Part shown: positions 16,345-25,930 of the stretch, one piece after another | How positions within the stretch are numbered: the first letter of the stretch is position 1 | Layout: each line of letters opens with the position of its first letter | DNA from: Methylovulum psychrotolerans | GTDB lineage: Bacteria > Pseudomonadota > Gammaproteobacteria > Methylococcales > Methylomonadaceae | Length of the DNA: 64,000 nucleotides | Assembly (NCBI RefSeq): GCF_002923755.1 | Contig: NZ_PGFZ01000002.1 | Location: 1 to 64,000 of the forward strand | Direction: 5' to 3' | Position numbers and translations under genes: made by a program | The notes under the pieces: generated by a model | Told to the model about the DNA's origin: nothing | Seen by the model: the letters and a program-made list of their open reading frames with translations, nothing else | Database searches by the model: none

Positions 16345-19026
16345 TTAAACCCCACCCCAGCCCTCCCCTTTGCAGGGGAGGGAGCCAATGTCTTCCCCGT
16401 CATTCCCGCACGGCATAGTCAGCGAAAAGCCTAAGGGGTTTTCGGCTTGCAGTTTTTGCGCGGCTTGCTTTGCGTGTAGTTGTTGGCTTGTTGCCTGTGC
16501 CCGGCGGGCTTGTTCGCTTAGCCCTAAGGCGTTGTAGATGACGCTGAGGTTTTGGTGCCAACTGGCATGGTGCGGCTGTTTGGCGATGGCTTGTTGTAAG
16601 AGCTTGAGGGCGATTTCGGTTTGGCCTTGTTGGAAGCGGGCAATGCCGAGCATGTGTAGGGCGGCGGCGTGCTGGGGCTGGTGTTGCAGGATGGTGCTAA
16701 AAATCGTGGCGGCGGCTTCCTGTTCGCCTGCTTGTAAGCGCGTCATGCCTTGAAAGAAATAGCCTGCGGGTAAGGCGGCGGGCGGCTCCGGGTCGGTTTG
16801 CGCCTCGCTTGGCGGGGCGTTGAGGATGTCTTCTAAGGGCTGTAAAAAATCGGCGTAGCGCCGCCATTTTTCGGTTGAGGTGTTGTAGATGGGTTGCCGC
16901 ACTTGCCAGACGCTGGCGGTTTTTACGGCGCGTTCTAAATTTTGGTAATCCAATACGGTGTCTGTCCAGTCCAGTTGCAGGTAGGCGAGGATTTGGCGGG
17001 CGGCGGCTTCGGTGTCGGCGACGACATCCTCGTAGCGGATGGTCAAAATCGGTTTTGCCAGTACCGCATCCCAATGGCGCATTAAGGCTTGATGGTCGCG
17101 CAGTTGTTTGCCGATGTCTTCTAGGTCGTAGGCGAAGCCCATGCCGCCAAATTTGGCTTGGTAATCGGTGAAGTAGTTGGAGACGGCGACATCACGCGGT
17201 TCGCGCAGGACATGGATAATGGGGGCGTTGGGGAACAGCAGGCGGATCAGGCCGATATTTTCAAAATTATGCGGCAATTTATCGACGATATAGCGGGCAT
17301 CGGGGGCGTAGTGGCGTAACTCCGCGAGGATTTCGTCGGCATAATGGCGGGCTTGGTCTGCGGTTAAGTCGCGGACACAGGCGGGGTAGTGTTGCCCTGA
17401 GCCTAGATGGCGTTCCCAGGCGTTGAGTTTTTGGATAATGCCTGACAGGAGGCCGATTTCGCCCGCGACAAAAATGTCTTTATGGCCGCCTAAGATTTGT
17501 TCGACTAAGGTGGTGCCGGAGCGGGGCATCCCTAAGACAAAGGTGGGCTGGGCGGACGGGTTGCCGTAAGCTTGGGTTTGGGCGAAAAAATCCGCCGTGA
17601 AGGTTTGGCGTATCGCCCGGCACTGTTGGCTATGTTGCTCGGCATTGTAGCTGAGTAATTTACGGTTGGCGGCGTTGGCTTGGTTAACAAACTGGAAGGC
17701 TTTGGGGTAGTCTTTTAGGTGTTCCCAAACCGCCGCCAAATCAAACAGCAAACAGCCGGACACCGCGCCTTGTAAGCTGGGCAGGTAGGCGACCCGTTCT
17801 ATGTGCGCCAAGCGTTCGGGGTCTTCGGGGAAGCGCCGGGCGTTAATCAACGCGCCTAAGGCAGCGACCGGATGCCGGGCGGTTGCCGCTTCAAAATGGG
17901 TGAGGGCTTCGTCTACCCGCCCCCATTGCAATAATAACTGCCCTAGGCCTAAGCAGGCGGGGGTATAGTCCGGCACTTGCGCTAATGCTTGCCGATAGTA
18001 GTCTTCCGCCAGACTTTCTTCGCCTGTGACGCTGGCGATTGCCACTAGGGCTTCGGCGCGGCTTAAGCCCGAATCGTTGGCGGTCAGCGTTAGGGCTTGT
18101 TCGGCGGCTAACCGTGCGCCCTGTTCGTCAAAATACTTTGCCCCCAGTTGCGCCAGTTGCGCCCATAATGACGCGTTATCCGGTGCGTGTTGGATGGCGG
18201 TCTGCATATAGCGTACGGCTTTGCCATAATGGCCTTGCACCCGCGCCAGGGTGGCTAGCTGCATCAGCAATTCGACATCTTCTGGGTGGTTGCTTAAGGC
18301 GTTGCGTAACGATTCGGCGGCTTGTGCGTGTTTGTCTTGTCCGGCTAAGACCAATGCTAAGAGTTTGACGCATTTGAGTTCTTCCAAACCTGCGTCTAAG
18401 GCGTGTTGGATGGCGGTTTCGGCGGCTTCCCAGTGCCGTAGGGCGACGTAGGTGTCCACCGCGACCAGTAACCATTGCTGTAAATGCCCACCGCCCGCCG
18501 CCTGTGCGTGTGCCACGGCTTGCAGGGCGAGTTCAAGGTCTTCCAGATATAAAGCGCAACGGGCGATATTGATGTGCAAGGCGGCTTGTTGCGTTGCCGG
18601 GCTGTATTGTACCGCGCGTTGGAAATCGGCCAACGCGTCGGCAAAATGGCCTAATTGCATCCGTACCAAACCGCGCCGCGCCTGTGCCAGATAGGCGTTC
18701 GGCTGTTGGCTTAGGGCTTGGTCTAAAGCCGCTAAGGCGGGTAAGGGGTCTTTTAACAGGAAATGGATGGCGGCGATGTCGGTTAAGGTGTCGGCATCGG
18801 CGGCTAGGGTAGCTTCCGGCGGCAAGGCCTGTAAGCATTCGCGGCCTTGGTCAAACTGTTGCTGTTGGCAAAACAATACGCCCAGTAAGACCAATAAGGC
18901 CGGATGCTTGGGGGTTTGAGCCAAGGCTTGTTGGCATAGTGCCGCCGCTTCGGCTAACGCGCCGCATTGCTGTAAGGTTCTGGCGGCGGCCAGCTGCGGT
19001 GGGCTGAAGAAGGTTGGCTGGGTCAT
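16345..19026 (-). CDS. TPR-sulfotransferase fusion protein
   Basis: An 893-residue protein. Residues about 1-480 hold a dozen or so TPR-like helix pairs. Residues about 490-750 form a PAPS-dependent sulfotransferase domain with the 5'-phosphosulfate loop TFVLGMPRSGTTLVEQIL, then the 3'-phosphate region VLREPRDVAVSNYF and RYEDVVAD. Residues about 770-870 are again TPR-like. The ATG at 19026 (MTQPTFFSPPQL) is preferred to an upstream TTG. The last 13 residues are read from a dispersed GC-rich repeat, so the natural C-terminus may have been altered. Such fusions probably sulfate glycans or proteins. The acceptor is unknown. Confidence 0.88.
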   Translation of the reverse strand: MTQPTFFSPPQLAAARTLQQCGALAEAAALCQQALAQTPKHPALLVLLGVLFCQQQQFDQGRECLQALPPEATLAADADTLTDIAAIHFLLKDPLPALAALDQALSQQPNAYLAQARRGLVRMQLGHFADALADFQRAVQYSPATQQAALHINIARCALYLEDLELALQAVAHAQAAGGGHLQQWLLVAVDTYVALRHWEAAETAIQHALDAGLEELKCVKLLALVLAGQDKHAQAAESLRNALSNHPEDVELLMQLATLARVQGHYGKAVRYMQTAIQHAPDNASLWAQLAQLGAKYFDEQGARLAAEQALTLTANDSGLSRAEALVAIASVTGEESLAEDYYRQALAQVPDYTPACLGLGQLLLQWGRVDEALTHFEAATARHPVAALGALINARRFPEDPERLAHIERVAYLPSLQGAVSGCLLFDLAAVWEHLKDYPKAFQFVNQANAANRKLLSYNAEQHSQQCRAIRQTFTADFFAQTQAYGNPSAQPTFVLGMPRSGTTLVEQILGGHKDIFVAGEIGLLSGIIQKLNAWERHLGSGQHYPACVRDLTADQARHYADEILAELRHYAPDARYIVDKLPHNFENIGLIRLLFPNAPIIHVLREPRDVAVSNYFTDYQAKFGGMGFAYDLEDIGKQLRDHQALMRHWDAVLAKPILTIRYEDVVADTEAAARQILAYLQLDWTDTVLDYQNLERAVKTASVWQVRQPIYNTSTEKWRRYADFLQPLEDILNAPPSEAQTDPEPPAALPAGYFFQGMTRLQAGEQEAAATIFSTILQHQPQHAAALHMLGIARFQQGQTEIALKLLQQAIAKQPHHASWHQNLSVIYNALGLSEQARRAQATSQQLHAKQAAQKLQAENPLGFSLTMPCGNDGEDIGSLPCKGEGWGGV
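16361..16382. repeat. 8-bp GC hairpin of a common repeat type at the end of two convergent genes
   Basis: ccctcccc (16361-16368) and ggggaggg (16375-16382) pair around a 6-base loop. The hairpin lies inside the last codons of the leftward TPR-sulfotransferase frame. It resembles a frequent intergenic repeat and may terminate dtd transcription. No T-run follows it. Confidence 0.5.
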
Positions 19027-19091
19027 AAGGCGCAAGAATCGGGTAGGCTGGGCTAAAAGTTTGGGGGCGCGTAGGCATGTGTCTTACTGAT

Positions 19092-19122
19092 GGCCTTTCA
19101 GGTGTTATCGGTCTGAAAGGCC
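19092..19122. terminator. 10-bp perfect hairpin after the broken RTX gene
   Basis: ggcctttcag (19092-19101) and ctgaaaggcc (19113-19122) pair perfectly. It sits 48 bases past the stop of the leftward RTX gene and before the start of the TPR-sulfotransferase gene. There is no clear T-run, so it may slow rather than end transcription. Confidence 0.45.
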
Positions 19123-19169
19123 CAGGTCATAATGGAGCAGACGATTTTATGGCTAGGCTGGGCAGGCCG

Positions 19170-20491
19170 CTAGACAAAGACAAATTGGCTGTCGGGTAGG
19201 CCAGCCGGGAGGCCGGTCAGTTCAATTTTAGCGGTATGTCCTCCTATCATTGTGACAGTCCCCGAGGTGGTGTAGGAAGTGGTCTGCGTATGGTAATAAC
19301 CAGACCTATAGGTGTGCTGGCTGGAAATCAGCTCGGCCTTAGTGGCGCCCGCTTGCCAAGAGACCCAGTCATGGTATGAATGGACTTTGACCCCATGGGC
19401 AGACTGGGACGTATAGGTATAGGCTTGCGAAATATAATGGCTTCTGTTGACGGGGTCAGTACCGACAAAAGTTGCACCACTTAAGTTAGCGAACAGCAAT
19501 TTGTCTTCTAAGCCAAAACCGCTTAAGTCAATGCTGGGTGTCGTCCAGTAGGTGCTGGTCAACAGGGTGATGTCCTGCTCTGAGCTGTTGAAAACACTGC
19601 CGACATTGGCGGCACTGATTGGGTCGGAAATGCTGTAGGCGGTAGGGGCGACAATATGGGTGATGGCGGTGTTGAGTTCTAGAGTCTCGCCGTTTTTGGT
19701 GAAGGTGTGGTAGCCGTTGCTGATGCCGTCGTCCGTCCAGCCGCTGTCCATTTTTACGGTGTTGCTGTTGCCGCTGGCATCGACTTTCAGGGTGTTGTTG
19801 CCGCTGATGTTGGCGATGCTTTGGGCATCGACGATTAAGGTGTCGTGGCTGTCCGCCAAGCGGATGGTTTCGATATTTTTTATTGTCGAGGCGGTGCGCA
19901 AGTCGATGGTTTGGTTGGCCGCCATAATTTGCAGGTTGTTGCTGCCCGTGCCGCCGTCGATGGTGTCGCCGTTAAAATCGCTGACCTGTAGGGTGTCGTT
20001 GCCCGCGCCGCCGAGCAGGGTGTCCACGCCCAAGCCACCAGTCAGGACATCGTTGCCCGCCCCGCCGTCCAAGATGTTATTCGCATCGTTACCTTTCAAT
20101 GTGTTGTTGAGTTCGTTGCCGGTGCCGTTGATGGCGTCCGTGCCGGTCAGGATCAGCTTTTCAAAGTTCGCCCCCAGTGTCCAACTGATGGAGGATCTGA
20201 CCGTGTCGGTGCCGCCGTTGGCCGTTTCGACCAGGGTGTCGGCGGCATTGTCGACGAAGTACACGTCATCGCCGTTGCCGCCAATTAAAATATCGGTGCC
20301 GCTGCCGCCGTCCAGGCTGTCGTTGCCGTCGCCGCCGATCAGGATGTCGTCCCCGCTGCCGCCTTTCCTTTCAGGACATCGTTGCCCGCACCGCCGATCA
20401 GGTTGTCGTTGCCGCCATAGCCGAAAAGCTTGTCGTCGGACAGGCCACCGATTAGGGTGTTGTCTAGGTTGTTGCCTTTTAAAATTGCCAT
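19170..20491 (-). pseudogene. Small RTX protein gene with a 5-bp duplication frameshift
   Basis: Reading starts at an ATG at 20491 with GGTGG upstream and gives [17 protein letters not shown] and RTX nonapeptides ([14 protein letters not shown]). After GNDVLKG the frame hits a tandem duplication of the pentamer (cctttccttt on the plus strand, 20362-20371). It then runs out at a stop at 20339. If one pentamer is removed, the frame continues through more RTX repeats and the linker [20 protein letters not shown]. It ends with a unique C-terminal region of about 180 residues that finishes DSQFVFV, about 438 residues in all. Every downstream codon is intact, so the lesion is recent, phase-variable or an assembly error. 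Confidence 0.85.
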
Positions 20492-20556
20492 ATATCCACC
20501 ATTTAATAAAAGTTTATGTGCTATTAACGCCGTGTCGCGGCTTTGTAGCTGCTCAC

Positions 20557-20599
20557 AGCTTATCCAGTTAACATGACTGCATTGTTAACTGGATAAGCT
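20557..20599. promoter_or_regulatory. Perfect 17-bp hairpin upstream of the RTX gene
   Basis: The arms agcttatccagttaaca (20557-20573) and tgttaactggataagct (20583-20599) pair without mismatch around a 9-base loop. It lies 66 bases upstream of the leftward RTX start, so it may be a leader structure, an operator or a terminator. The remaining gap to 21024 holds no supportable gene. Confidence 0.65.
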
Positions 20600-20989
20600 A
20601 TTGGTTTCTTGCGGGCTACCCGATAGAATCCGTCAGAGGGATGCCTTAAATAAGCCAAGACTTAGGCGTTATAGGCCGTTAAGGCCTTTTGAGCTTGGCT
20701 TGGGTATAGGATGACTCGACAGGATCTATTTGTGTGTTGCCTAGGGTTATTGCGCGTACTTCTTCTGAATTTCGCCAAACAGAATATAGTACCTGGGTTT
20801 TGCTGACTTTACGATAGCAAATAAATGCGGTGGAGCGTTATTAAATATTACCCAAAGCCCTGTAAATTTGTCACAACAGGGAGCTTGGTTGCTTACGCAT
20901 TCAGTATCCGCACTGGCAGGTTGCGCTGGGAATGCCGGATTTTCTTTGGATGGCGGCTCAATGTCACACGCGCTACGCGGGCATCCTTG

Positions 20990-20995
20990 TATAAT
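20990..20995 (+). promoter_or_regulatory. Candidate -10 element before the IMPase gene
   Basis: A consensus TATAAT lies 30 bases upstream of the ATG at 21025. No strong -35 is visible at 16-18 bases, so this is only suggestive. Confidence 0.35.
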
Positions 20996-21024
20996 ACGGT
21001 TTTTAATTTGAGATTGTTTAAGCT

Positions 21025-21789
21025 ATGAGCCTTTCCCTTGTTGAACTTGAAGCTGTGGTGCGCGAAGCGGGGCAGGTTGCCTTGGCGTATTTTAGAGATT
21101 TAAAGAATACCGCTATCCACAAAAAAAATCCGCGTGATTTTGTGACCGCCGCCGACTTGGCTGTGGAAGCCTATTTACAGGCGGTGTTGACGGAAAAATA
21201 TCCTCAGTATGGGTTTTGGGGCGAAGAGAGCGGGCAGTCGGCAAATCAAGCTTCGCGCTGGATTGTTGACCCGATTGACGGCACGCATTCGTTTGCCAGA
21301 GGCCAGTATTTTTGGTCGATCAGTGTCGCGTTGGAAATTGACGGTGAGCTGATGGCGGGGGCCGTGTATGCGCCAGCTTTGGATGACTATTACACGGCGG
21401 CAAAAGGTCAGGGGGCGTTTAAAAACGGCCAGGCGATTACGGTTTCTGCTGAAGCCAGTTTGGCGGATGCAATGGTGGCGACGGGGTTTGCCTGTTTACG
21501 CGCATATCTGACCGATAATAATTTGGCGCGGTTCGGGCGTATTGCCCAGCAAACTACCGGGCAGCGGCGGTTCGGGTCGGCGGCGATGGATTTGTGTCTG
21601 GTCGCGGACGGTCAGGTCGATGCGTTTTGGGAGCAGGAGCTGAATTTGTACGATGTCGCCGCTGGCGCGTTGATCGTTTTGGAAGCGGGCGGTACGGTCA
21701 CGGATTTTCAGGGTAATCCTGGGGTGTTCCCTAAGCAGATTTTGGCGACCAATGGCAAGGTTTTAGCGGATATTTTGGCGTTGATGTGA
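21025..21789 (+). CDS. Inositol monophosphatase family phosphatase
   Basis: A 254-residue Mg-dependent phosphatase of the IMPase superfamily (relatives include SuhB, HisN and CysQ). The metal-binding Glu is in FWGEESGQ, the central motif is WIVDPIDGTHSFARG, and the distal Asp lies in ELNLYDVAAGALIVLEAGG. The ELNLYD sequence has Tyr where most families have Trp or Pro-Trp. The substrate could be histidinol-phosphate, inositol phosphate or another sugar phosphate, and sequence alone does not decide. It appears to be transcribed alone. Confidence 0.88.
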   Translation: MSLSLVELEAVVREAGQVALAYFRDLKNTAIHKKNPRDFVTAADLAVEAYLQAVLTEKYPQYGFWGEESGQSANQASRWIVDPIDGTHSFARGQYFWSISVALEIDGELMAGAVYAPALDDYYTAAKGQGAFKNGQAITVSAEASLADAMVATGFACLRAYLTDNNLARFGRIAQQTTGQRRFGSAAMDLCLVADGQVDAFWEQELNLYDVAAGALIVLEAGGTVTDFQGNPGVFPKQILATNGKVLADILALM

Positions 21790-21804
21790 ACGCCGATTGA
21801 AGGG

Positions 21805-21841
21805 GCTGTACCCTAGGGTACAGCTTACCGGGCATTTTTTG
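21805..21841 (+). terminator. Palindrome and T-run after the IMPase gene
   Basis: gctgtaccctagggtacagc (21805-21824) is a perfect 20-bp palindrome. A run of six T at 21836-21841 follows 11 bases later. The spacing is wider than in a classic terminator, so the activity is uncertain. Confidence 0.45.
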
Positions 21842-21858
21842 ATAATGATGGCTTAATA

Positions 21859-22797
21859 ATGGCGACTAAATATCTCAATCCTTACACCGATTTCGGCTTT
21901 AAAAAGCTGTTCGGCGAAGAAGCCAGTAAAGACCTGTTGGTGGATTTTTTAAACCAACTGTTGCCGCCCCAGCATCAAGTGGCGGAGTTGAGTTTTAAGA
22001 ACCCCGAAAAAATGCCCGGCACAGCGAAAGAGCGCAAGGCGATTTTTGACATTTACTGTAAGAACGTCAATGGCGAGCAGTTTATCGTCGAGATGCAGAA
22101 AGCCAAGGTGAAGTTTTTCAAAGACCGTTCACTGTTTTATTCGACTTTTCCGATTAAGAACCAAGCCCAAAAAGGCGGCTGGTCGTTCAAGCTACTGCCC
22201 GTATACATGATCGCCATTTTGGATTTTGTCTATGACGAACAGGAAGAGGCGGCGAAATTCCGCCGCGATGTTTGTCTGAAAGACCAGGACGGCGATATTT
22301 TCTACGATAAGCTGCATTTTAAGTTTCTGCAAATGCCCTTGTTTAACAAACAGGCGGATGAATTGGCAACGCACTTTGACAAGTGGCTGTATTTTCTTAA
22401 AAATCTGGAGAACTTCGACCATATCCCCGCGATACTTAATGAGCCGATTTTCCAAAAAGGTTTTGAGATTGCCGAATTGGCGCAGTTGCGGCCTAAGCAG
22501 TTGGATGATTACCAAAAAAGCTTGTTGGAATATTGGGAAGTGAAAAATGTAATGGATACATCGTTTGAGGAAGGGGTTGTGAAAGGTAAAGAGGAAGGCT
22601 TGGCGGAAGGGATGGCGAAAGGCAAAGAAGAAGGTTTGCTGGAAGGGATGACGAAAGGCAAGGAAGAGGGGCTACTGGCGGGTAAGTATGCTATTGCTAA
22701 GACAATGTTGGCGGACGGTGAGCCTTTGGAGAAAATTATCCGTTACACGCAATTGTCCGCCGAGCAAATTGCGGCTTTGAATGGTACGCGCAAGTAG
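21859..22797 (+). CDS. Rpn family / PD-(D/E)XK nuclease transposase-like protein
   Basis: A 312-residue protein of the PD-(D/E)XK nuclease family transposase group (PF12784), related to the Rpn recombination-promoting nucleases. It begins YLNPYTDFGFKKLFGEE, a hallmark of the group. The catalytic core is FDIYCKNVNGEQFIVEMQKAK with the Asp and the Glu-x-Gln. After residue 230 comes a Gly-Lys-Glu repeat zone (GMAKGKEEGLLEGM), whose copy number often varies. The domain nicks DNA and stimulates recombination in tested relatives. No partner transposition gene or terminal repeats are adjacent. Confidence 0.85.
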   Translation: MATKYLNPYTDFGFKKLFGEEASKDLLVDFLNQLLPPQHQVAELSFKNPEKMPGTAKERKAIFDIYCKNVNGEQFIVEMQKAKVKFFKDRSLFYSTFPIKNQAQKGGWSFKLLPVYMIAILDFVYDEQEEAAKFRRDVCLKDQDGDIFYDKLHFKFLQMPLFNKQADELATHFDKWLYFLKNLENFDHIPAILNEPIFQKGFEIAELAQLRPKQLDDYQKSLLEYWEVKNVMDTSFEEGVVKGKEEGLAEGMAKGKEEGLLEGMTKGKEEGLLAGKYAIAKTMLADGEPLEKIIRYTQLSAEQIAALNGTRK

Positions 22798-22818
22798 CCT
22801 TCTTGTCGGCTACTTGCG
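22789..22818. terminator. 11-bp perfect hairpin between convergent genes
   Basis: cgcaagtagcc (22789-22799) and ggctacttgcg (22808-22818) pair perfectly and include the stop codon of the Rpn gene. It sits between the converging Rpn gene and bamE and may serve both, though no T-run is present. Confidence 0.5.
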
Positions 22819-22849
22819 GCAAAGGCGGGCTGTCCGCGCTCCAACGGGA

Positions 22850-23353
22850 TTAATAGGGCGCTTCGCTAGGCTTGGGCTTTAAATTTTCGGGGTCTTCAGT
22901 GCCGCCACTGCGCATAAAGCCAAATACGCTGGTGATTTTTTCCCATAAGGTTTTGTCCAAGTCGCGCTTAGGCACGTTGATGGTCTGCTCTTTAGGGGCT
23001 TTGATAGTGGGTACGCCGCCGCCCGGTTTCAGGTCGCCTTGCATTCCGGCCAGTTCGTCGCCGTTAAACACTAAGGTGACGCGCTTTTTCACTTCGTCTT
23101 GGCCGCTGACTTTATCGGCATAGATATAATCCCAACGGGATTGGTGGAAGACGTTTTTCAGCATTGGCGAACCCATGATATATAGCACTTGGCGTTTGCT
23201 CATGTGCGGTTTGAGCTGGTCTATCATGTCCTGTTCGACAATATTGCCTTGCTGAATTTCCAACGTATATACGCCGGGCAGGTGGTTTAAGACCATAGAA
23301 CAGGAGGCTAGGGTTAGTGATAGCAGACAGACGGAAAAAAGCGGTTTACTCAT
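22850..23353 (-). CDS. bamE: Outer membrane assembly lipoprotein BamE
   Basis: A 167-residue lipoprotein (signal ending LASC) of the BAM complex, which inserts beta-barrel proteins in the outer membrane. The SmpA/OmlA core is clear: VYTLEIQQGNIVEQDMI, then KPHMSKRQVLYIMGSPM and WDYIYADKV. The C-terminal 50 residues are a proline-rich, non-conserved extension. It is divergent from fur, a common arrangement in gammaproteobacteria. The intervening 150 bases should hold both promoters. Confidence 0.95.
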   Translation of the reverse strand: MSKPLFSVCLLSLTLASCSMVLNHLPGVYTLEIQQGNIVEQDMIDQLKPHMSKRQVLYIMGSPMLKNVFHQSRWDYIYADKVSGQDEVKKRVTLVFNGDELAGMQGDLKPGGGVPTIKAPKEQTINVPKRDLDKTLWEKITSVFGFMRSGGTEDPENLKPKPSEAPY

Positions 23354-23502
23354 GGGGCCGGCAAGTTCGGTTAAAAACGTAAAATCATACAGGATGTTAA
23401 ACGATTATCCTATAAAACTGTCATGCCTTGATGGCTTGAAAAAGGCTACAATGGACAGAATTTTCACCCACTGCCGCCATTGCGGCGAACCGGAGTTTAC
23501 CA

Positions 23503-23919
23503 ATGGAATCCCATGATTTAAGAAATGCGGGCTTAAAAGTGACGCTGCCGCGCGTTAAGATCCTGCAAATTTTAGAAAAACAGCTTAACGAGCGGCATTT
23601 GACGGCGGAAAAGGTCTATAAAATTCTCCTCAGCGAAAATGAGGAAATTGGTTTGGCGACCGTTTACCGGGTACTGACCCAGTTTGAGGCGGCAGGCCTG
23701 GTGACCCGCCACCATTTTGAAGGCGGCAATTCGGTGTTTGAATTGGCGACCGCCGACCATCATGACCATATTATGTGCATGAAATGCGGCAAGGTCGATG
23801 AATTTACCGATCATGTGATTGAAACCCGCCAGAAAGAAATTGCCGACCGGCTCGGTTATGAACTGACTGACCACGGCCTGTATTTATACGGTTTTTGCCC
23901 TCATTGCAGAAAATCCTGA
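23503..23919 (+). CDS. fur: Ferric uptake regulator
   Basis: A 138-residue Fur repressor controlling iron uptake genes. The N-terminal winged helix includes RNAGLKVTLPRVKIL and the recognition helix segment GLATVYRVLTQFE. The metal-binding region HHFEGGNSVFELATADHHDH is followed by the structural zinc cysteines in IMCMKCGKV and the C-terminal GFCPHCRKS. Full length. It starts 24 bases before lolC, so both could be read from one promoter. Confidence 0.97.
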   Translation: MESHDLRNAGLKVTLPRVKILQILEKQLNERHLTAEKVYKILLSENEEIGLATVYRVLTQFEAAGLVTRHHFEGGNSVFELATADHHDHIMCMKCGKVDEFTDHVIETRQKEIADRLGYELTDHGLYLYGFCPHCRKS

Positions 23920-23943
23920 TTTTTCCTCCTACCGATACTATTC

Positions 23944-25191
23944 ATGTTTAAACCCTTAATATTTTATATCGGCCTGCGTTATACGCGGGCAGAGCGGCGC
24001 ACACAGTTTATCTCCTTTGTTACCTTGGCATCGGTGCTGGGTATTGCCTTAAGTGTGGTCGCTTTAATCACGGTGCTGTCGGTGATGAACGGTTTTGTCG
24101 AGCAGATCAGTGCGCGTATGCTCAGCATGACCGCCCATGCGACGATGACCGGAAAATACGGGCAATTAGACGATTGGCAAGCCCTAGACCAAAAACTGGC
24201 GAATATACCGCATGTCCAAGGCGCAGCGCCGTTTATTAACGGGCAGGTGATGATTAACGCCGATAGGCGGGTTAGTGGTACGGTGCTAACCGGGGTGTTG
24301 CCGGATAAGGAAGCTAATGTCTCGGAAGTCGCGCAGAAAATGGTTGACGGCAAACTGGGCGATTTGGTGGCTGGGCAATACGGTATTGTTTTGGGGGCGG
24401 AGTTGGCTAATTATTTGGGGGTGATGATGGGCGATAAAATCACCGTCATCAGCCCGCAGGTCAATTCTACGCCAGCGGGGGTGGTGCCTCGGATGCGCCG
24501 CTTTACCGTGGTCGGCATTTTTAAGGTGGGCATGTTTGAATATGACCGCAATATGGCTTTTATCCATTTGGACGATGCCGCGAAGCTGTTCCGCATGGAG
24601 GGGGCGGTGTCGGCGGTGCGCATCCGGCTGGATAATTTGTTGGATGCCCCGCGCATTACCTTGGCGTTGGCCAACCAATTTGCCGGTGAGTATGCGGTCA
24701 GCGATTGGACAAAGGCGCACGATAATTTTTTCCAGGCCATTAAAATGGAAAAGCGGGTGATGTCGATCATTTTGCTGCTGATGGTTGCCGTGGCGGCGTT
24801 TAATATTGTCTCGACGCTGATTATGGTGGTGACGGATAAGCGCGGCGATATTGCCATTTTGAAGACCCAAGGCCTGACTTCGGGTTCGGTGATGGGCATT
24901 TTTATGGTGCTGGGCACGGTGATCGGTTTGGCGGGGACGGCTTTGGGTGTGGTCGGCGGGGTGTTGCTGTCGCTGAATATCGCCGATTTGATCCATGCCA
25001 TTGAAGAGGCGACCGGGTTTAAATTTTTATCGGCGGAAATCTATTACATCAGCGATTTGCCTTCTAAATTGCTGTGGACGGATGTTTATGGCATCGCGGG
25101 CATGGCGTTTTTGCTGTCCTTATTAGCCACCATTTATCCCGCTTGGCAAGCGTCGAAAGTCAATCCGGCGGAGGTGTTGCGTTATGAATAA
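23944..25191 (+). CDS. lolC: Lipoprotein-releasing ABC transporter permease (LolC/LolE/LolF)
   Basis: A 415-residue inner membrane protein. It has one N-terminal helix, a large periplasmic domain (residues about 45-265) and three C-terminal helices, the layout of LolC/LolE/MacB permeases. The start [35 protein letters not shown] and the segment AILKTQGL are typical. It extracts outer membrane lipoproteins from the inner membrane together with LolD, with which it overlaps by 8 bases. Only one permease gene is present, so it may be a homodimeric LolF-type. Confidence 0.93.
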   Translation: MFKPLIFYIGLRYTRAERRTQFISFVTLASVLGIALSVVALITVLSVMNGFVEQISARMLSMTAHATMTGKYGQLDDWQALDQKLANIPHVQGAAPFINGQVMINADRRVSGTVLTGVLPDKEANVSEVAQKMVDGKLGDLVAGQYGIVLGAELANYLGVMMGDKITVISPQVNSTPAGVVPRMRRFTVVGIFKVGMFEYDRNMAFIHLDDAAKLFRMEGAVSAVRIRLDNLLDAPRITLALANQFAGEYAVSDWTKAHDNFFQAIKMEKRVMSIILLLMVAVAAFNIVSTLIMVVTDKRGDIAILKTQGLTSGSVMGIFMVLGTVIGLAGTALGVVGGVLLSLNIADLIHAIEEATGFKFLSAEIYYISDLPSKLLWTDVYGIAGMAFLLSLLATIYPAWQASKVNPAEVLRYE

Positions 25192-25867
25192 GCCAGCTAT
25201 TTTAACTTGCCAGAATCTGACCAAACGCTATAGCCAAGGTGAGTTGGATGTCGAGGTCTTAAAAGGCGTTAACTTGCAGATAGGCATCGGTGAACAAATT
25301 GCCATTATGGGCGCGTCCGGTTCCGGCAAAAGCACCTTGCTGCATTTACTGGGCGGTTTGGATAAGCCCACGGGCGGCGAGGTGGTGTTGGACGGGGTGA
25401 ACTTGAACAAGGTCAGCAGTAGCCAGCAGGCGAAACTGCGCAACAAGTCGCTGGGCTTTATCTACCAATCGCACCATTTGCTGGGCGAGTTTACCGTCTT
25501 GGAAAACGTCGCCATGCCGTTGTTGATTGCCGGGCTGTCGGTCGCCGAGGCGAAAGTCCGCGCTACGACCTTATTGCAACGGGTCGGTTTGGGGCATCGT
25601 ATCGCCCATAAGCCGGGGGAATTGTCCGGCGGTGAACGCCAACGCGCCGCTGTGGCGCGGGCGTTAATCAACAAACCAGCGGTGATTTTAGCGGATGAGC
25701 CGACCGGAAATTTGGACAGCAAAACCGCCGAACAGGTTTATCAATTAATGTTGGAACTGAACCAAGAATTGCAGGTGAGTTTTTTGGTGGTGACGCATGA
25801 CCATGAACTGGCAGCGAAGATGGGTAAGGTGTTGCACATGGAGGATGGGGTGATTGTGGGGGGATAG
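25184..25867 (+). CDS. lolD: Lipoprotein-releasing system ATPase
   Basis: A 227-residue ABC ATPase. Walker A is [18 protein letters not shown], the signature is [19 protein letters not shown], Walker B is [12 protein letters not shown] and the switch His is in VVTHDHELA. The [19 protein letters not shown] start is characteristic of LolD. It powers the LolC permease with which its gene overlaps. The next gene is an unrelated ATPase 63 bases downstream. Confidence 0.95.
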   Translation: MNKPAILTCQNLTKRYSQGELDVEVLKGVNLQIGIGEQIAIMGASGSGKSTLLHLLGGLDKPTGGEVVLDGVNLNKVSSSQQAKLRNKSLGFIYQSHHLLGEFTVLENVAMPLLIAGLSVAEAKVRATTLLQRVGLGHRIAHKPGELSGGERQRAAVARALINKPAVILADEPTGNLDSKTAEQVYQLMLELNQELQVSFLVVTHDHELAAKMGKVLHMEDGVIVGG

Positions 25868-25930
25868 GTAACTGTTCTCGCGTAGCCAAGCCGTATTCTC
25901 CGATACAACAGATAAGCATAAGCAACCATT

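Noticed and set aside
20825-21028. 67-codon frame before the IMPase gene
   Set aside because: Composition is Arg/Trp-rich and unlike neighbours, with no start signal. It overlaps the promoter region of the next gene.
21859-22797. Complete insertion sequence
   Set aside because: The Rpn-type gene has no terminal inverted repeats or target duplications flanking it, so it is annotated only as a gene.
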